Source: Epiperipatus broadwayi (taxonomy: Eukaryota; Onychophora; Udeonychophora; Euonychophora; Peripatidae). Taken from it: DNA of 64,000 bases. Of the stretch, positions 1 through 10,781 are shown piece after piece (the stretch's first letter is position 1; each line of letters opens with the position of its first letter). The translations under genes and the position numbers were made by a program. Under the pieces are notes generated by a model that ran no database searches, was not told the DNA's origin, and saw only the letters and a list, made by a program, of their open reading frames with translations. The stretch covers positions 10,212,292 to 10,276,291 of the forward strand of contig JAQFVV010012402.1 in NCBI GenBank assembly GCA_028023455.1. The letters are read 5' to 3'.

Positions 1-689
1 GCAAGAACTAGTGAGAAATATTTGGATTTTTTAATAAAAAGTTAATCTACAAGTAAAAATTTTTTTTCTTATATTTATCTGGTATCAAATTATATTAGAA
101 TGAATTACAAGGTCTTTAATGATAACCAATACCAAAGTCAAAATACTCTCTGATCAAATATAAAATTTCATGCCCAACCAATTGATGTAGAGCAGCATAT
201 TATGGAAAGACCTGTGACAACATCACCACCAGAACATATCAACATCACCATTTATACAGGATAGCTCTAAACAATACTGAAAACAAATTATATTCTTCGA
301 GCACCAAAAAAACAACAGGCCACATGTTCAAACTCACTTTGGTTAGGGCACTGTGCACTGAGCATAATGATATGAAATTAAAAATAAAGGAGATATGCTT
401 CATTGCAAATGACAACTATGCAATAAGATGAAAAGAGTTGTGCTTTGCAATCTCCAGAAAGTCATCTATATAAAAGAAAATTAGAATAAATTTTGCATAA
501 ATTACTGCCAAGCTTCACTTAAAATCATAATGTAAACCAATACTCTCAAGATAGGCTATGAACATGGAAACCTAAGTCTCCGAAAATGCTAAGCTGAATA
601 ATTCTTATAATAATACTAAACGTCACTTTTTTGCATAAAGTTCAATTTAAAACTTACCATTGCTTGAAGGTGAAGTAAAAACAAGGACT
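1..689. other. Intronic AT-rich DNA with no recognised feature
   Basis: Intron upstream of the first visible exon. No coding similarity, hairpin or recognisable repeat was seen, and no earlier kinase exon was found here. Confidence 0.4.
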
Positions 690-1075
690 TTATTTTAATG
701 ATATATTTATTTTATATAGTGCTATGTTTTATAAACTGTAATATTAATAATTAGTCATTAAGCTAATTCACATTTGCTTTGTGGATTTTGAACTATAAAT
801 GAATACTCTCACTTTCCAAACACAAGATAAAGTCTTTGTGAAAAGATAGAATGAATCCATCTATCTTTTTGATCCAAACGTTTATGTATGGGCAAATCTT
901 AAGTGTTTGAAAATGAGAGCGTGAAGATGTTAAGCGATCACTTTAAATTACTTTTACTATGCCTGAGTGAATGATGCTTGCAAAATTTTCTAGAATTTAC
1001 GATTCTATCATATCACAAAGACTTTATCTTGTGTTTGGAAAGTGAGAGTATTCATTTAATGATATAATTAAATTC
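690..1075. mobile_element. Foldback (palindromic) MITE with perfect 46-bp arms
   Basis: The segment 796-841 is the exact reverse complement of 1013-1058 (46 of 46 bases by hand). The centre contains a second short inverted motif around AGAATGAATCCATCTATC. The same core motifs (ATAAAGTCTTTGTG, AGAATGAATCCA) recur in the foldback element at 59.6-60.2 kb, so this is a dispersed family. No transposase is present. The outer limits are approximate and no target duplication was established. Confidence 0.7.
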
Positions 1076-1449
1076 AAAGTCAATGAGTGCTTAAGAATTA
1101 TACAATAGTTTGTAAATTATTTTTGAATTAAATACAGTAATAAGTAGTTATGCCATTGTTTGACACTGTGGTGTGTCACTTTTCAAAGACAGTATTTTGT
1201 CCTAGTGGAAATAATTTTTGAATTAAATCTATATAATAATAGTTATGCCAGCATAGGGTGACAGTTATTAGAAGATATTTGTAATAATTTATTTAGTAAT
1301 TTATTTTGAACTTAAAACAAATTATGTACAAATACTATTTGCCTCATATTTAACAAATTGTGATGGTATAAATTAATAAGAATTTAAAATAAGTATTGTT
1401 TTTGAATAAGCATTTCTAACCACCCTCTCCCAATACAAAATGTAAACAT

Positions 1450-1762
1450 GTGATGTGATGTGATTTATTGTGGCTTCTCCTTAAACGAAGTCAAGAATAT
1501 CTCAACAATTATGCCCAGATAAACTTGTTAGCCACTTTATTTTCCATTCCCCACTCTAAATTTTCCCATAATCTGCTCTATCCCATTTCCACAACATAAT
1601 CTTTGTCAACTCTATAACTTTTATATCTAAATCCCCCTTATCTTTTCCCAAACCCAGCATAAAAACCAATAATTCACTTTCTATATAATCACTTTTTTCA
1701 TATTTATTCTTCCATAAATTCATTATATGTACCCTTTCTGTTTTCAAGCATTTACATTCAAA
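1450..1762 (-). mobile_element. 5'-truncated CR1-like LINE, 3' end
   Basis: Read on the minus strand, it matches the last ~80 codons of ORF2 and the 3' UTR of the intact element at 24.8-29.4 kb. It includes the ERV.IM.LW segment and the UTR motif TGGCTAACAAGTTTATCTGG. It ends in an ACATC-type tail, seen on the + strand as GTGATGTGATGTGA at its left edge. Its residual open frame (minus, 1556-1747) is part of this decayed ORF2 and not a gene. Confidence 0.85.
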
Positions 1763-2455
1763 AAATCTAAGCTATTGGTACGCTCTCTATATTGCATTTT
1801 TGTAAATATAAGCTTTTTATAAACTAATGTTATGCTACATATGACTTGCTTTATTGATTGTTATAAAAGATCTAAATAAATTTTTATACTACACTTATTT
1901 TTTAAAGTTTGATTTTTATTGTTAATAACAGACAATCATATTTTGTTTGTTTATTTATTATTGTTTTTTATTCATGTTACACAATACATTACTATATTAC
2001 AAATATTTTACTTTAAAAACATGTAATTTCTTTAAATTTATATAACTTCGTGTAATTGTCAATTACTTATCAAATACATATTGACTACTGTTGATTTTCC
2101 TTTATATTTGGCACAAATGGTTTTTATTTACGTCCTTTTTTTGAATTAATAGATATTTAGATAATTCAAAAACAATTCCTGAAATACTTCTAATCTTTTC
2201 CTTAATCTTGATTATACCTTTTACCAATATAGCTGCAGAAAGAGACTTTTTTGTGTGTGCCAAAAAGAATTAAACATTATACCCAAAATACTACAGGACA
2301 AGAAAAAGTTTATAAAAGACTTAATGAAAGATTTTGTAAAACAAAAAAGAACTGCTTTAATTTTTTTATTATTATCAAAAACAGGTTTATTCAACTATGT
2401 ATACAACAAAAGAAAAAAAAAAAAAAGCAAAAACTCACTACTCCAGAGAGGAATG
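1763..2455. other. Intronic AT-rich DNA, unclassified
   Basis: No coding similarity was recognised. There is an A-rich run near 2410-2430. The two overlapping small + frames at 2251-2506 are low-complexity Lys-rich and are not supported as genes. Confidence 0.35.
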
Positions 2456-3420
2456 TCAAACCTTAACAAGATTCCATGTGGAATTCACCACAAAGTGAGG
2501 AGCTAACTTCAAATCTCTTTCTTTGATTTCTTTTAATTTTTGTAGATAAATTAATTTTTGATCAGGCAAAACTGACTTGAAGATTAGAATGCATCTGACA
2601 AACCATAGACAAAAAGTAATGAAAGTGGCACTTTTTATAGTTGCAAAATCCCCAGAGGCAATACCTTCTATGAGTATGTTGATAATTGGATATTTTGGTA
2701 TATAAATTCTACAGTCCTGAAGAGATGAACAATTGTTGAAAATGTGAAATATGGTATCATCATCCCTATGGCAGAGTGAGCACACAGGGTCCAAAGATGA
2801 AAAACCTCTGTACATCACAAGAAAATATCTTGTGGGAAGGGCATTGATATTTAACTTTAGAAGGAAGTCCAAATATTTTGGCTCTAGATTCCATCTTTTA
2901 TATTTCTTTATAATGGTAAAGTTTGTACAGGTGAGAATGTTAGGATCTGGAATAATTAGAGAAAACAAAAGAAGATAGGCATCCTAATAACGAAGTTTCG
3001 TTGGTTTTAATTGAGTTAAAGGTGTGAGAATTTTTGCAATGTCAATTAAGACTTGTGTCAGCCGACCATCATTAATTGGAGGTGGTGTATCTGTAGGATG
3101 AATATATAGAAAAGGTGAGTCATCAGGAAAAATCCCATTAAGTCTTATAATGAGGTTATTTGATTTCTGTAGATAAAGAACCTGAAGTGAGTGCATTGAC
3201 AAACCATTAAGTTTTGTTGGTCTCTGAACTCTTCTTAAGCTAATAGCAACAGTTTTACCCTTCCACATTAGTCTAGAACAAAGAGAATTTATATTCTTGA
3301 TAAATTTTGTTAAGAATTTAATGAATGGCATATAGTAAGAAATTCTGGGGAACAATAACATGTTGAGAAGAACTGCTTTTGCAAATAATGAAGTATAAAC
3401 TTTTGAAAGAGAATCAATTA
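2456..3420 (-). pseudogene. L1/Tx1-like LINE ORF2 C-terminal fragment
   Basis: Two minus-strand open frames (3361-2984 and 2968-2456), separated by a frameshift, together read as the C-terminal third of a non-LTR retrotransposon ORF2. The first part has the FL..FIKNINSLCSRLMWKGK type segment, followed by a GLSMHSLQ motif seen after the RT of L1-like elements. The second part carries a zinc-knuckle-like CSLCHRDDDTIFHIFNNC (C-x2-C-x8-H-x4-C). RT catalytic motifs are absent, so the piece is 5'-truncated. L1/Tx1 placement comes from the general pattern only. Confidence 0.65.
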
Positions 3421-3608
3421 TTTTCCTTGCTTTAATTTATCAATAAATTAAATAACATTTTATAAAAAATTATTTAATTTATTTAAAACAATAAATGATT
3501 CTTTTCTCTAATCTCTTTGTACATTACTGTTTTAGGATTATAATTTAAATATAATTTCATATTTCACATTTATATGCAATCTATTTATTGTTTTGTCTTT
3601 TTATTTAG

Positions 3609-3713
3609 AATGCCTTAAAGCTTGTTGCAATAATCATCAAAGGGGAATATAAAGAAGTAGATGATAGGTATTCTGAAGATTTAAGAACTATTTTAAATCA
3701 ATTACTTTCACAG
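3609..3713 (+). CDS. NEK9: NEK9-like kinase exon: late C-lobe of the kinase domain (internal exon)
   Basis: A 105-base exon, 35 codons, phase 0 at both ends, bounded by a tttatttag acceptor and a caggtaatt donor. It reads as NALKLVAIIIKGEYKEVDDR followed by YSEDLRTILNQLLSQ. The pattern LV..I..G.Y...D.RYS.DLR..L..LL is typical of subdomains X-XI of NIMA-related Ser/Thr kinases, just before the conserved Asp-Arg-Pro box. The next exon supplies that box, and its reading frame continues without a break. Catalytic motifs such as HRD and DFG must lie upstream, outside the window. It is assigned to NEK9 rather than another NEK because of the RCC1 exons farther on. NEK8 shares the kinase-plus-RCC1 layout and is the main alternative. 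It is preceded by at least 3.6 kb of intron. Confidence 0.85.
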
Positions 3714-4435
3714 GTAATTTCTCTTTATATTTTTTGCTAAAGTAAAATTATGTGTAATTAAGAATTAGAAAACTTAATGATACAGAGTTTGTACACCCAC
3801 CTACCATTTCTACTATCTAGTTTTGAATCTGGACCAAGTGAAATTTTTTTCATAGGGTATGAGAACATATAAACTAATTTAGATATCCTCCTAACATTAG
3901 TCAATAAATGGGTATGTAGATAGCTAGAGAATGAAACAAAGATGAAAAGCATTCAACACTCTCCCACAATTGCCAAGTCTGGTGGTACTATCTTTTCCTT
4001 TACTATTCCTCCATGAGAGCTGATGAAGAGACATTTGTCATGTAGTGGTATAGTTATTCAAAAGATTGTTTTATTTTTATATTAACTTATTTAGGAGCAA
4101 TAAAATGAATGTTCAACAAGATCTCATTAAATTTCACTTGAGAAAGTTTATTTACTAATAGATGAAACTATAGTCATGAGAAAATTTTAATACAATTTTG
4201 TTTTTTGGCTAGTATTGTAAAGTTATATGAGTTTCTATTTTAACCTTAGTATTTATGTGGAAAGTCAGGCTATTATATCTCTAAGTGCTTAGATCTGAAA
4301 CTCATCAAAGGAATGAAGGATGTCTGATATTTTTTAGTTGTCCAATATCATATAAGATTATGGAACACAGTTTAACATCACTATGAATTGATTTCCAGAC
4401 AATTTTTAATTTTTACACACACACATATATATATG
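3714..4435. other. Intronic DNA, unclassified
   Basis: The start of the 7.0-kb intron after the first visible exon. Apart from a short CA/TA microsatellite near 4415-4440, nothing was recognised. Confidence 0.35.
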
Positions 4436-4439
4436 TATA

Positions 4440-5470
4440 TAAATAGTAAGAAAATCAAGTTATAATCACGTAACTCAACTTAATAAGCTTGTACTGCAAG
4501 TATAATATATTGGCATGCTTTTCAGATAAATGCCAGAAGAAAAAGCATTTAAAATCTCTATCTAGAAATACCCCTGTCCCTAAACCAGTTTTGAGCTGAT
4601 GGCTCTCCTCAGTGAGGCACTAGGATATTCAGACACTAGATCTAAAATACCAACTCAAGCACAGCATTTATCTAATACTTAATTATTAAGTAGAAAATCT
4701 GAAATTTTCAGACATCTGTAAGTCTTCAAATCCAGCTATCTAACTTAAATAGACTGTATGGGACTGAATTAAATTTGGATACACCTTATATTAATAGCTT
4801 TAGCAATATAACATCACCAACGCCTCAAGATCAAAACTATAATAGTAAGAAAGTCAAGTCATACATCATATGACTTAACTTAATAAGCTGGTACTACAAA
4901 TGTAATATAATGGCATGATAATAGCTTTAAACAAGCTTTTCTGATAAATGTCAGAAGAAACATTTAAAATCTCTATCTAGAAATATCCCTATCCCTAAAT
5001 CAGTTTCGAAATGATGGCTCTCTTCAGTGAGGCACTAGGATATTCAGATACTAGATATATTTATAATACAAGCTTATTAAATTAAGTCATGTGATGTATG
5101 ACTTAGATTTTCTTACTATTATAGTTTTGCTTTAAGACTTGGGTGATGTTATATAATAATATATGTTGTATCTGAATTTAGTTCAGTCCCATATGGCTAT
5201 TTAAGTTAGATAGATGGATTTGAAGTCATATAGATGTCTGAAAATTTCAGATTTTTTACTTTATGGTTAAGTATTAGGTAAATGCTCCATTTGAGTTGGT
5301 ATTTTAGATCTAGTGTTTGAATATCCTAGCACCTCACTGAGGAACAGCCATCAGCTCAAAACCATTTTGGAGGTAGAAATAATTTTAGATAGAGATTTTA
5401 AATGTTTTCTCTTTCAGCATTTATCAGAAGAGCTTGTTTAGAGCTATTAGCACACTCATTACATTACATA
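4440..5470. mobile_element. Large nested palindromic repeat (foldback family B)
   Basis: Segments around 4450-4840 reappear as reverse complement around 5070-5465. For example, CACTAGATCTAAAATACCAA near 4634 pairs with TTGGTATTTTAGATCTAGTG near 5297. A third copy of the inner block, with GATGGCTCTC.TCAGTGAGGCACTAGGATATTCAGA, lies at 4970-5060. Arms are several hundred bases with many differences. No open frame was seen. Several motifs (CTCACTGA.GA.AGCCA, TAGATAG.GATTTTA) resemble the palindromic family at 11.8, 32 and 35 kb, so the two may be distant relatives. Confidence 0.6.
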
Positions 5471-5474
5471 TATA

Positions 5475-6690
5475 TAACTGTATGTATAGATAGATATATT
5501 AATAATAAGAAATTTTGCTTCATTATATACATGTATGTCTAAAAATCTCTTTGGCATCGAAAAACATGTATACTATACATATATAAAATAAAATTATTTA
5601 CACAATTATAAGACTGTAATATTAAATGTAAGTACTATGCTATAAATTATGGATATAAAACATGGTTTATTATTAACCGATTACTGATCAGTAGTAATCG
5701 TAATTATCATCAACTAATAACATCCTCAACGTATTTTTTTAATAGTCTTTTTAATCTGTAATAACCTTAAAGGTGAATGCACTGAAATAATAATTATATA
5801 ATCTTTATTAATTATATAAATTTTTATTAATGAAATACTGCTGAAAGGTAATTTAAAATGAAATCGAAATATGTCAACTCGCTAGAGTAATTGAAGAAAT
5901 TAAATGTACAGTATATATTTTTAATAAATGATTTTTCCTCCCCAAATTTTTTTTTTTAAATGAAAAAGAATTATGAAATTTTTTTCTCCACACATTAGAT
6001 AAAAAATATTTTTAAATATATGTGTATTGGAAACAATACTTAATTCAACAACAAAAAAACTGGGCGGGGGGCGGACATAGTTTTTCTGAAGCAATATGAC
6101 TCAGGTTTGCATTAGATAATTCTGGGGTGAAGAGAATTGTTTTTGGTTGACTGTAAAATCAATTCTCTGTTAAGTGCTAAATCTAATATTTTAATATATT
6201 ACTTTTATGTAATAATAGTTTCTGCATTAAAATGTATTTGATTCAGTATTTTAAATGAGAATAGTACAATGACATAGATTTGTGGCTATGGTCTAATATT
6301 TAAACCTCTCATTTTCAAGAGTGTTTTTATTTTGCGATTTAAAATAAGTTTGTTACACAAACTTTCTGAAGTATATAGAAATTCAGACGACAGGCGCAAT
6401 GCCAATTTTCATTTTGTTAGAATATCGCTTGTTTTGATTTTTTATACTGTATATATATATTTTCTAAAGGAACAATTATTAAAGTATAGATTAAGATTTG
6501 TCAATTTGAAAACCCCACTTTATTATTTTATAATCTTTATTTTCTATTCTTTTTTAATAAAATGCAATGGGTGGTTTGTCAGGGATATCATATTACTTGA
6601 TATTGATAAATTTAAGTTAATAGATTACTAGCTAATATTAATTAACGTCTTTAAGCAAGAAAGCATACATTTTCATTTACTGAATAACTT
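5475..6690. repeat. Intronic DNA with half of a dispersed repeat pair
   Basis: About 6120-6260 (GAAGAGAATTGTTTTTGGTTGACTGTAAA and onward, with TTCTGCATTAAA) matches about 9320-9490 in the same orientation. Each copy is followed several hundred bases later by a SINE in the same orientation. The rest of the stretch is AT-rich and unclassified. The small + frame at 6332-6631 has no recognisable domain. Confidence 0.4.
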
Positions 6691-6691
6691 G

Positions 6692-6800
6692 GTTTTTTTT
6701 CCTCTCATGTGTCATAGCATCAGCCAGGAAGCGAACCCGCTAACCCGGGACAACATCTTGTAAAGCAGCTGTCGCTGACCTCTCTACCACCAATGCTTGA
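6692..6800 (-). mobile_element. tRNA-derived SINE
   Basis: Read on the minus strand it has an A-box-like TGGTGGTAGAGAGGTC, an anticodon-arm-like CTGCTTTACAAG and a B box GGTTCGCTTCC (complement of 6727-6737), and it ends in an A-rich tail. It is close in sequence to the copies at 10.03 and 58.3 kb. The flanks share an imperfect AACTTGG / AACTGTTGG that may be a decayed target duplication. It is not a functional tRNA because the acceptor stem does not pair. Confidence 0.75.
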
Positions 6801-7362
6801 CAACTGTTGGTTTTTGTTAATGCATTTTTTTTAAAAAAAATGTATTGATAGGAATATGCAACATTCTTAATTCAGACTTGACTTTGGATCTGGTTAGTGT
6901 TCTGAACTTGTTTTCAAAGACAAACGGTGTAAATATGACATCCTTATATAGTTCAGGGTAAAAATATTCAGTGAAAAAACTTCGTACCTTATTATTATGA
7001 ACTTTTTTGGCATATGTAAAGAAAATAATTATTTTTATTAATAAACTGGCATTGAATTTGGGATATTACTGAATTTTGCCAGATTTTATGGCAGATATAC
7101 ATTTAATTTTTTCTAGCTATATCACTTATTTTGATATTGTAACTACATATTATTTGATACATCAGATACTGTGTGTATACCTGCATTAATGTTGTAGAAT
7201 TTAAATAAACAAAAATACACAGTCAAACAAATGATTATGATTATCAAAGAAAATATTGAAAAATGTATTACTTATATAATATACAGCAGTCAGATAATTT
7301 TATAGCATTAAGTATTAGCAAAATAAATTATTCATTCTTACTGTTGATGACAGATGGCAGTT
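6801..7362. other. Intronic DNA, unclassified
   Basis: AT-rich with no recognised feature. Confidence 0.3.
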
Positions 7363-8012
7363 TAAAGAATTTATGTCAGTATACTTATACAAAAGGTGGG
7401 ATGATTGTGATAGGAGAATTGTTAAGTGTTAAGGAATGGAATAGAAGAATAGATGATTAATAAAGAATAGAGAGTTGGAGACCTAGTATGGAGAGTAAAA
7501 AGAGTTTAAATATTTATAGAAGTAAACATAATATTGGGTATGAGTTAATTTATAATAATAGCAAGGAAAGTAGTTTACTGATTAAGGCTTGAACAGGATC
7601 TTTGGCAACAAGGGAATATACACATAAATGGAAAAATATGGGTGATTTAGTCTGCAAATTGTGTAAAAAAGGCATAGAAAATATTAGACATCTGTTAATT
7701 GAATGTAAATGTCTGAAAGCAGAAAGGGTACAAATAATGAAGTTGTGGAAAAATAAATATGAACAAAGTGATTATACAGAAAGTGGCTTATTGGTTTTTA
7801 TGCTGGGTTCGGGAAAAGATAAAGGGTTTTTAGATATAAAGGCCATGGAGTTGACAAAGATTATGTTGTGGAAATAGGATGGAGCAAGATAGAGAAGAAT
7901 ATGGAAAAATGTAGGGTGGGGAATGGAAAAGAAAGTCAAAGTGGCTAACAGGTTTCTCTGGGCATAGTTGCTGAGAGTTTCCTGACTTCATATAAGGAGA
8001 AGTCACAGTGTT
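7363..8012 (+). mobile_element. 5'-truncated CR1-like LINE (C-terminal ORF2 plus 3' UTR)
   Basis: It aligns by eye with 28798-29440 of the intact element, from the VYLYKRWDD segment through the C-x2-C-x8-H-x4-C finger (KLCKKGIENIRHLLIEC) and the UTR motif TGGCTAACAGGTTT. Frameshifts and a stop (about 7459, and 7588-7590) interrupt it. The 3' end reads GAAGTCACAGTG with no clear ACATC tail. Its UTR variant (GTTTCTCTGGGCATAGTTGC) groups it with the fragment at 29466 rather than with the intact copy, suggesting at least two subfamilies. Confidence 0.85.
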
Positions 8013-9300
8013 TCCTCATGACAAGTTTTTAGATGCTGTATGATGAATGGATGAGAGATTAATGATGGAGTTTCATAGGAATAGTTGATCTCTTCACTTG
8101 TAATAACTTATTAAGGAACTTTAGTTGTTTAACTTTTTGAATTCATTCAAATGAATATTTTTTTGCTCTGTATTCTAAGTCTAGTTGTCAGCTTAATGAT
8201 TCTTTTCTGAATCATGGATATTTTTGATAAATAATTATTAATTTATTTTTACGATGATTAACTCTTTATGATGCCATATCTGGATTTAACTATCAAAACT
8301 AATTTAACCTTAATTGTAGTTTTTTTGATTTTTAATATCCTTCCAGTATTTGCTTCTAATGATTACTTCTTCAAAAATAGTTTATTGAATATTAAAAGCA
8401 AAATTAATTGGATCAGCAATTCAAGTTATGTTCTAACATCAAAAGTGACTGACTGACCTTTGATACAATGATTTTTGCTTTTCAAGTCATTCATTCTAAA
8501 TCTGTATTAAATTGCACAAGGTTTCTTCAGGCTTTGGTCACCCATTAGAACTTATATTTTCAGAAATATATTGTCATAAAAAGTACAGATTATCACATAA
8601 AAAAAAAAGTGAGATATTTAGGACCTCCAAAAGTTAGGACTTTTAAAAAAGGTACATTCTGTGAATCCCAGACACAGATACCTTCTTCATCCAGACAATT
8701 TGCCATATGTTGGATGACATATGACATAGTAAAACTTTTTACAACTTGATAACTGACAAATAAAATTTCTTTTTGGCCATGGGAAAATATCCTAAGTAAT
8801 AAATAATATTTAAAATATTTTGTACATTTATGTACTTTTTATCCAGTCTAATAAATACAATTGACATACTCTTGCAAACAGTACAAGCAAATAAAAATAG
8901 TAACTTTTTGCATTAGGGGTAGTTTGTATTTATTTTTACTGCCATTTTTTTTGGAAATGATACATTACATTTATCAAATAATTTAATATGATATACATTT
9001 AAGTATTACTTATTGCCCACCCTGAACCACATACAATACCCAAGTTCCTTGTACTGCACCTCAGCCACTTCTCCATCCCCATCATTCTTAATATGCTGAA
9101 TGAACTGGCTGGAGGTTGCAAGGTCATTGAAGGACTATATCCGGCCTTGTTTATGAGAATCAATAGTAAGGATCCATTCAAAACAATATAATCCACTGCC
9201 TTTTAGGAGACTATAAAAATCATATCATCGAATGTTAAAATAAATTTAAAGAGAAATTCAATTAATTTTACTATTTAATTTTGTTTAGCCATGAAAAGAA
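8013..9300. other. Intronic DNA; unclassified GC-richer island near 9000-9220
   Basis: Mostly AT-rich. Between about 9000 and 9220 the base composition is more balanced and a minus-strand frame of 65 codons is open (8999-9196). No domain was recognised. It may be a fragment of an unknown repeat. Confidence 0.3.
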
Positions 9301-9319
9301 TGTTTCAGAATGGAATAGA

Positions 9320-9490
9320 ATGAAGAGAACTGCTTTTGGTAGACTGTAAAGGACTAAATCAATTATCTATAATATACTGAATCTAACTATAAAGGACTGA
9401 ATCAGTTATCTGTAAAGTACTGAATTTTAAAATACTATCATATATTAATAATTTCTGTATTAAAGTATATTAGATTCATGGTAATAATAA
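9320..9490 (+). repeat. Second copy of the dispersed repeat found at 6120
   Basis: It shares GAAGAGAA.TG.TTTTGGT.GACTGTAAA and the downstream TTTCTG.ATTAAA with 6120-6260. It carries an internal short tandem duplication (TATAAAGGACTGAATCA, ATCTGTAAAGTACTGAAT). Family unknown. Confidence 0.5.
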
Positions 9491-10031
9491 ACATAAATTA
9501 GTTATAATTATTATATCATTTATTGCTAAAGATTAAAAATAAAGATTTATTTTTAAGGAAATGGTTGATCAGTATTAGGTAATAATTTGATAGCATTACT
9601 TAGTATTTAGTACAAGAGGAGTACAAAACTAGGTTGTGCTTAGAGTCTTCGAAGCGCTTAATCCACTGAATTTATCATGTGTTGCTCAGACGTTATTCTA
9701 GATTACGATAAATCACATATCTCAGTAAAAGATAATACAATTAGTAGTTTTTAAATTAATTATTCATCCAGCAGTTTATTCTATTGAAAGCTGATGAATA
9801 GAAACAAGTGTAGTTTTGTTTTTTAAAATGTAGTATAAAATAGCTTATCTTTAGATTAAATCAGAAGTTACTGTGTATTTATATATTCAGAGACTTTGTT
9901 AGCTATATTAAACATTTACTTTCACGGACACTATTTGATAGCATCTTTAAGTTGAGCTGTTTTCTCACTTCATTATCCTTCCCATCTACAATAACTAAAT
10001 CATTCTTTCAGAGATTTCTTTTCAACTTAAG

Positions 10032-10139
10032 TTTTTTTCTCTCTCATGTGTCATAGCATTAGCCGGGAAGCGAACCCGCTAACCCGGGACAAATGCTTGT
10101 AAAGCAGCTGTCGATGACCTCTCGATCACTAATGCTTGA
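10032..10139 (-). mobile_element. tRNA-derived SINE
   Basis: The minus strand reads an A-box-like TGATCGAGAGGTC, an anticodon-arm region CTGCTTTACAAGCA, GTCCCGGGTTAGCGGGTTCG and a B box GGTTCGCTTCC. It then runs into CTATGACACATGAGAGAG and an A-rich tail (the TTTTTTT at 10032 on +). It is the best-preserved copy here and lies only about 170 bases from an inverted copy of the same family. Confidence 0.8.
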
Positions 10140-10305
10140 GTTGCTGCCGTAATTCTACATTTTCTCAATTATTGTTATCAAAATATAAATAAAAAAAATC
10201 TTTAACTCATTCATCCTCTTCACCATTTGTCTATCCAACTTTTTTTACAATTTATCCAGGTTATCTTTCAATATCTTAAACACTAAAAAAAAAAAAAGCA
10301 CAACA

Positions 10306-10410
10306 TTCTTCCGTTGGTGGCCGAATGGTCAGCACAGCTGCCTTACAAGCAGTTGTCCCGGGTTTTCGGGTTTGCTTCCCCGTCGATATTTTGACACATA
10401 GAAAAAAAAA
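10306..10410 (+). mobile_element. tRNA-derived SINE, inverted relative to the copy at 10032
   Basis: The plus strand carries TTGGTGGCCGAATGGTCAGC (A-box region), CTGCCTTACAAGCAG (a 4-bp stem with the seven-base loop CTTACAA, anticodon-like TAC), GTTGTCCCGGG, and a B box with one change (GGTTTGCTTCC). It ends in TTTTGACACATAG and a run of A, then CCCCC. A Val-type tRNA origin is suggested by the loop alone, and the other copies differ there. Confidence 0.75.
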
Positions 10411-10716
10411 CCCCCACTCTTCCTCCCATTCCACTAAAATACCTTTACATTTAAAATTCGTATTCCATTTTTTCCTCTTTTCTTTTATATTCAAATGAAA
10501 ATGATTAATATTATTGTCTTCTTTTACTTTATGAGGAATTAACACATAAATTTTATTTTGATAATTAGTTTTAAACAATTTACATTTTATTACTTTAAAT
10601 TGATGTTCAAGTTGCCCCGATTATATAAATATATGTTAAACGAATACATCTTGTATGTGTGTGCATATATAAATATGTAGTTTTATGCAATATATTACCC
10701 GTACTTGTATTTTTAG

Positions 10717-10781
10717 AATCCTTTAGACCGTCCATCAGCAGAAGAAATTTTGAATAGATCCCCTTTGAATGATAGAAAAAT
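10717..10781 (+). CDS. NEK9: NEK9-like kinase exon: end of the kinase domain
   Basis: A 65-base exon entered in phase 0 after a ttgtatttttag acceptor and leaving two bases of a split codon (AT|G) before a gtaagttta donor. It encodes NPLDRPSAEEILNRSPLNDRK plus the split Met. The NP.DRPS..EIL segment is the terminal kinase-domain box with the structurally conserved Arg. The preceding exon is 7.0 kb upstream and the next is 7.5 kb downstream. Minus-strand open frames across this segment are shadows. Confidence 0.85.

Noticed and set aside
2251-2506. Two overlapping Lys-rich + strand ORFs
   Set aside because: Low-complexity A-rich sequence next to a decayed LINE; no domain.
10306-10410. Functional tRNA-Val gene
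   Set aside because: The A box, an anticodon-like loop and a near-B box are present, but the acceptor stem does not pair, the B box has a change, and related sequences with A-rich tails occur three more times. A SINE explains it better.
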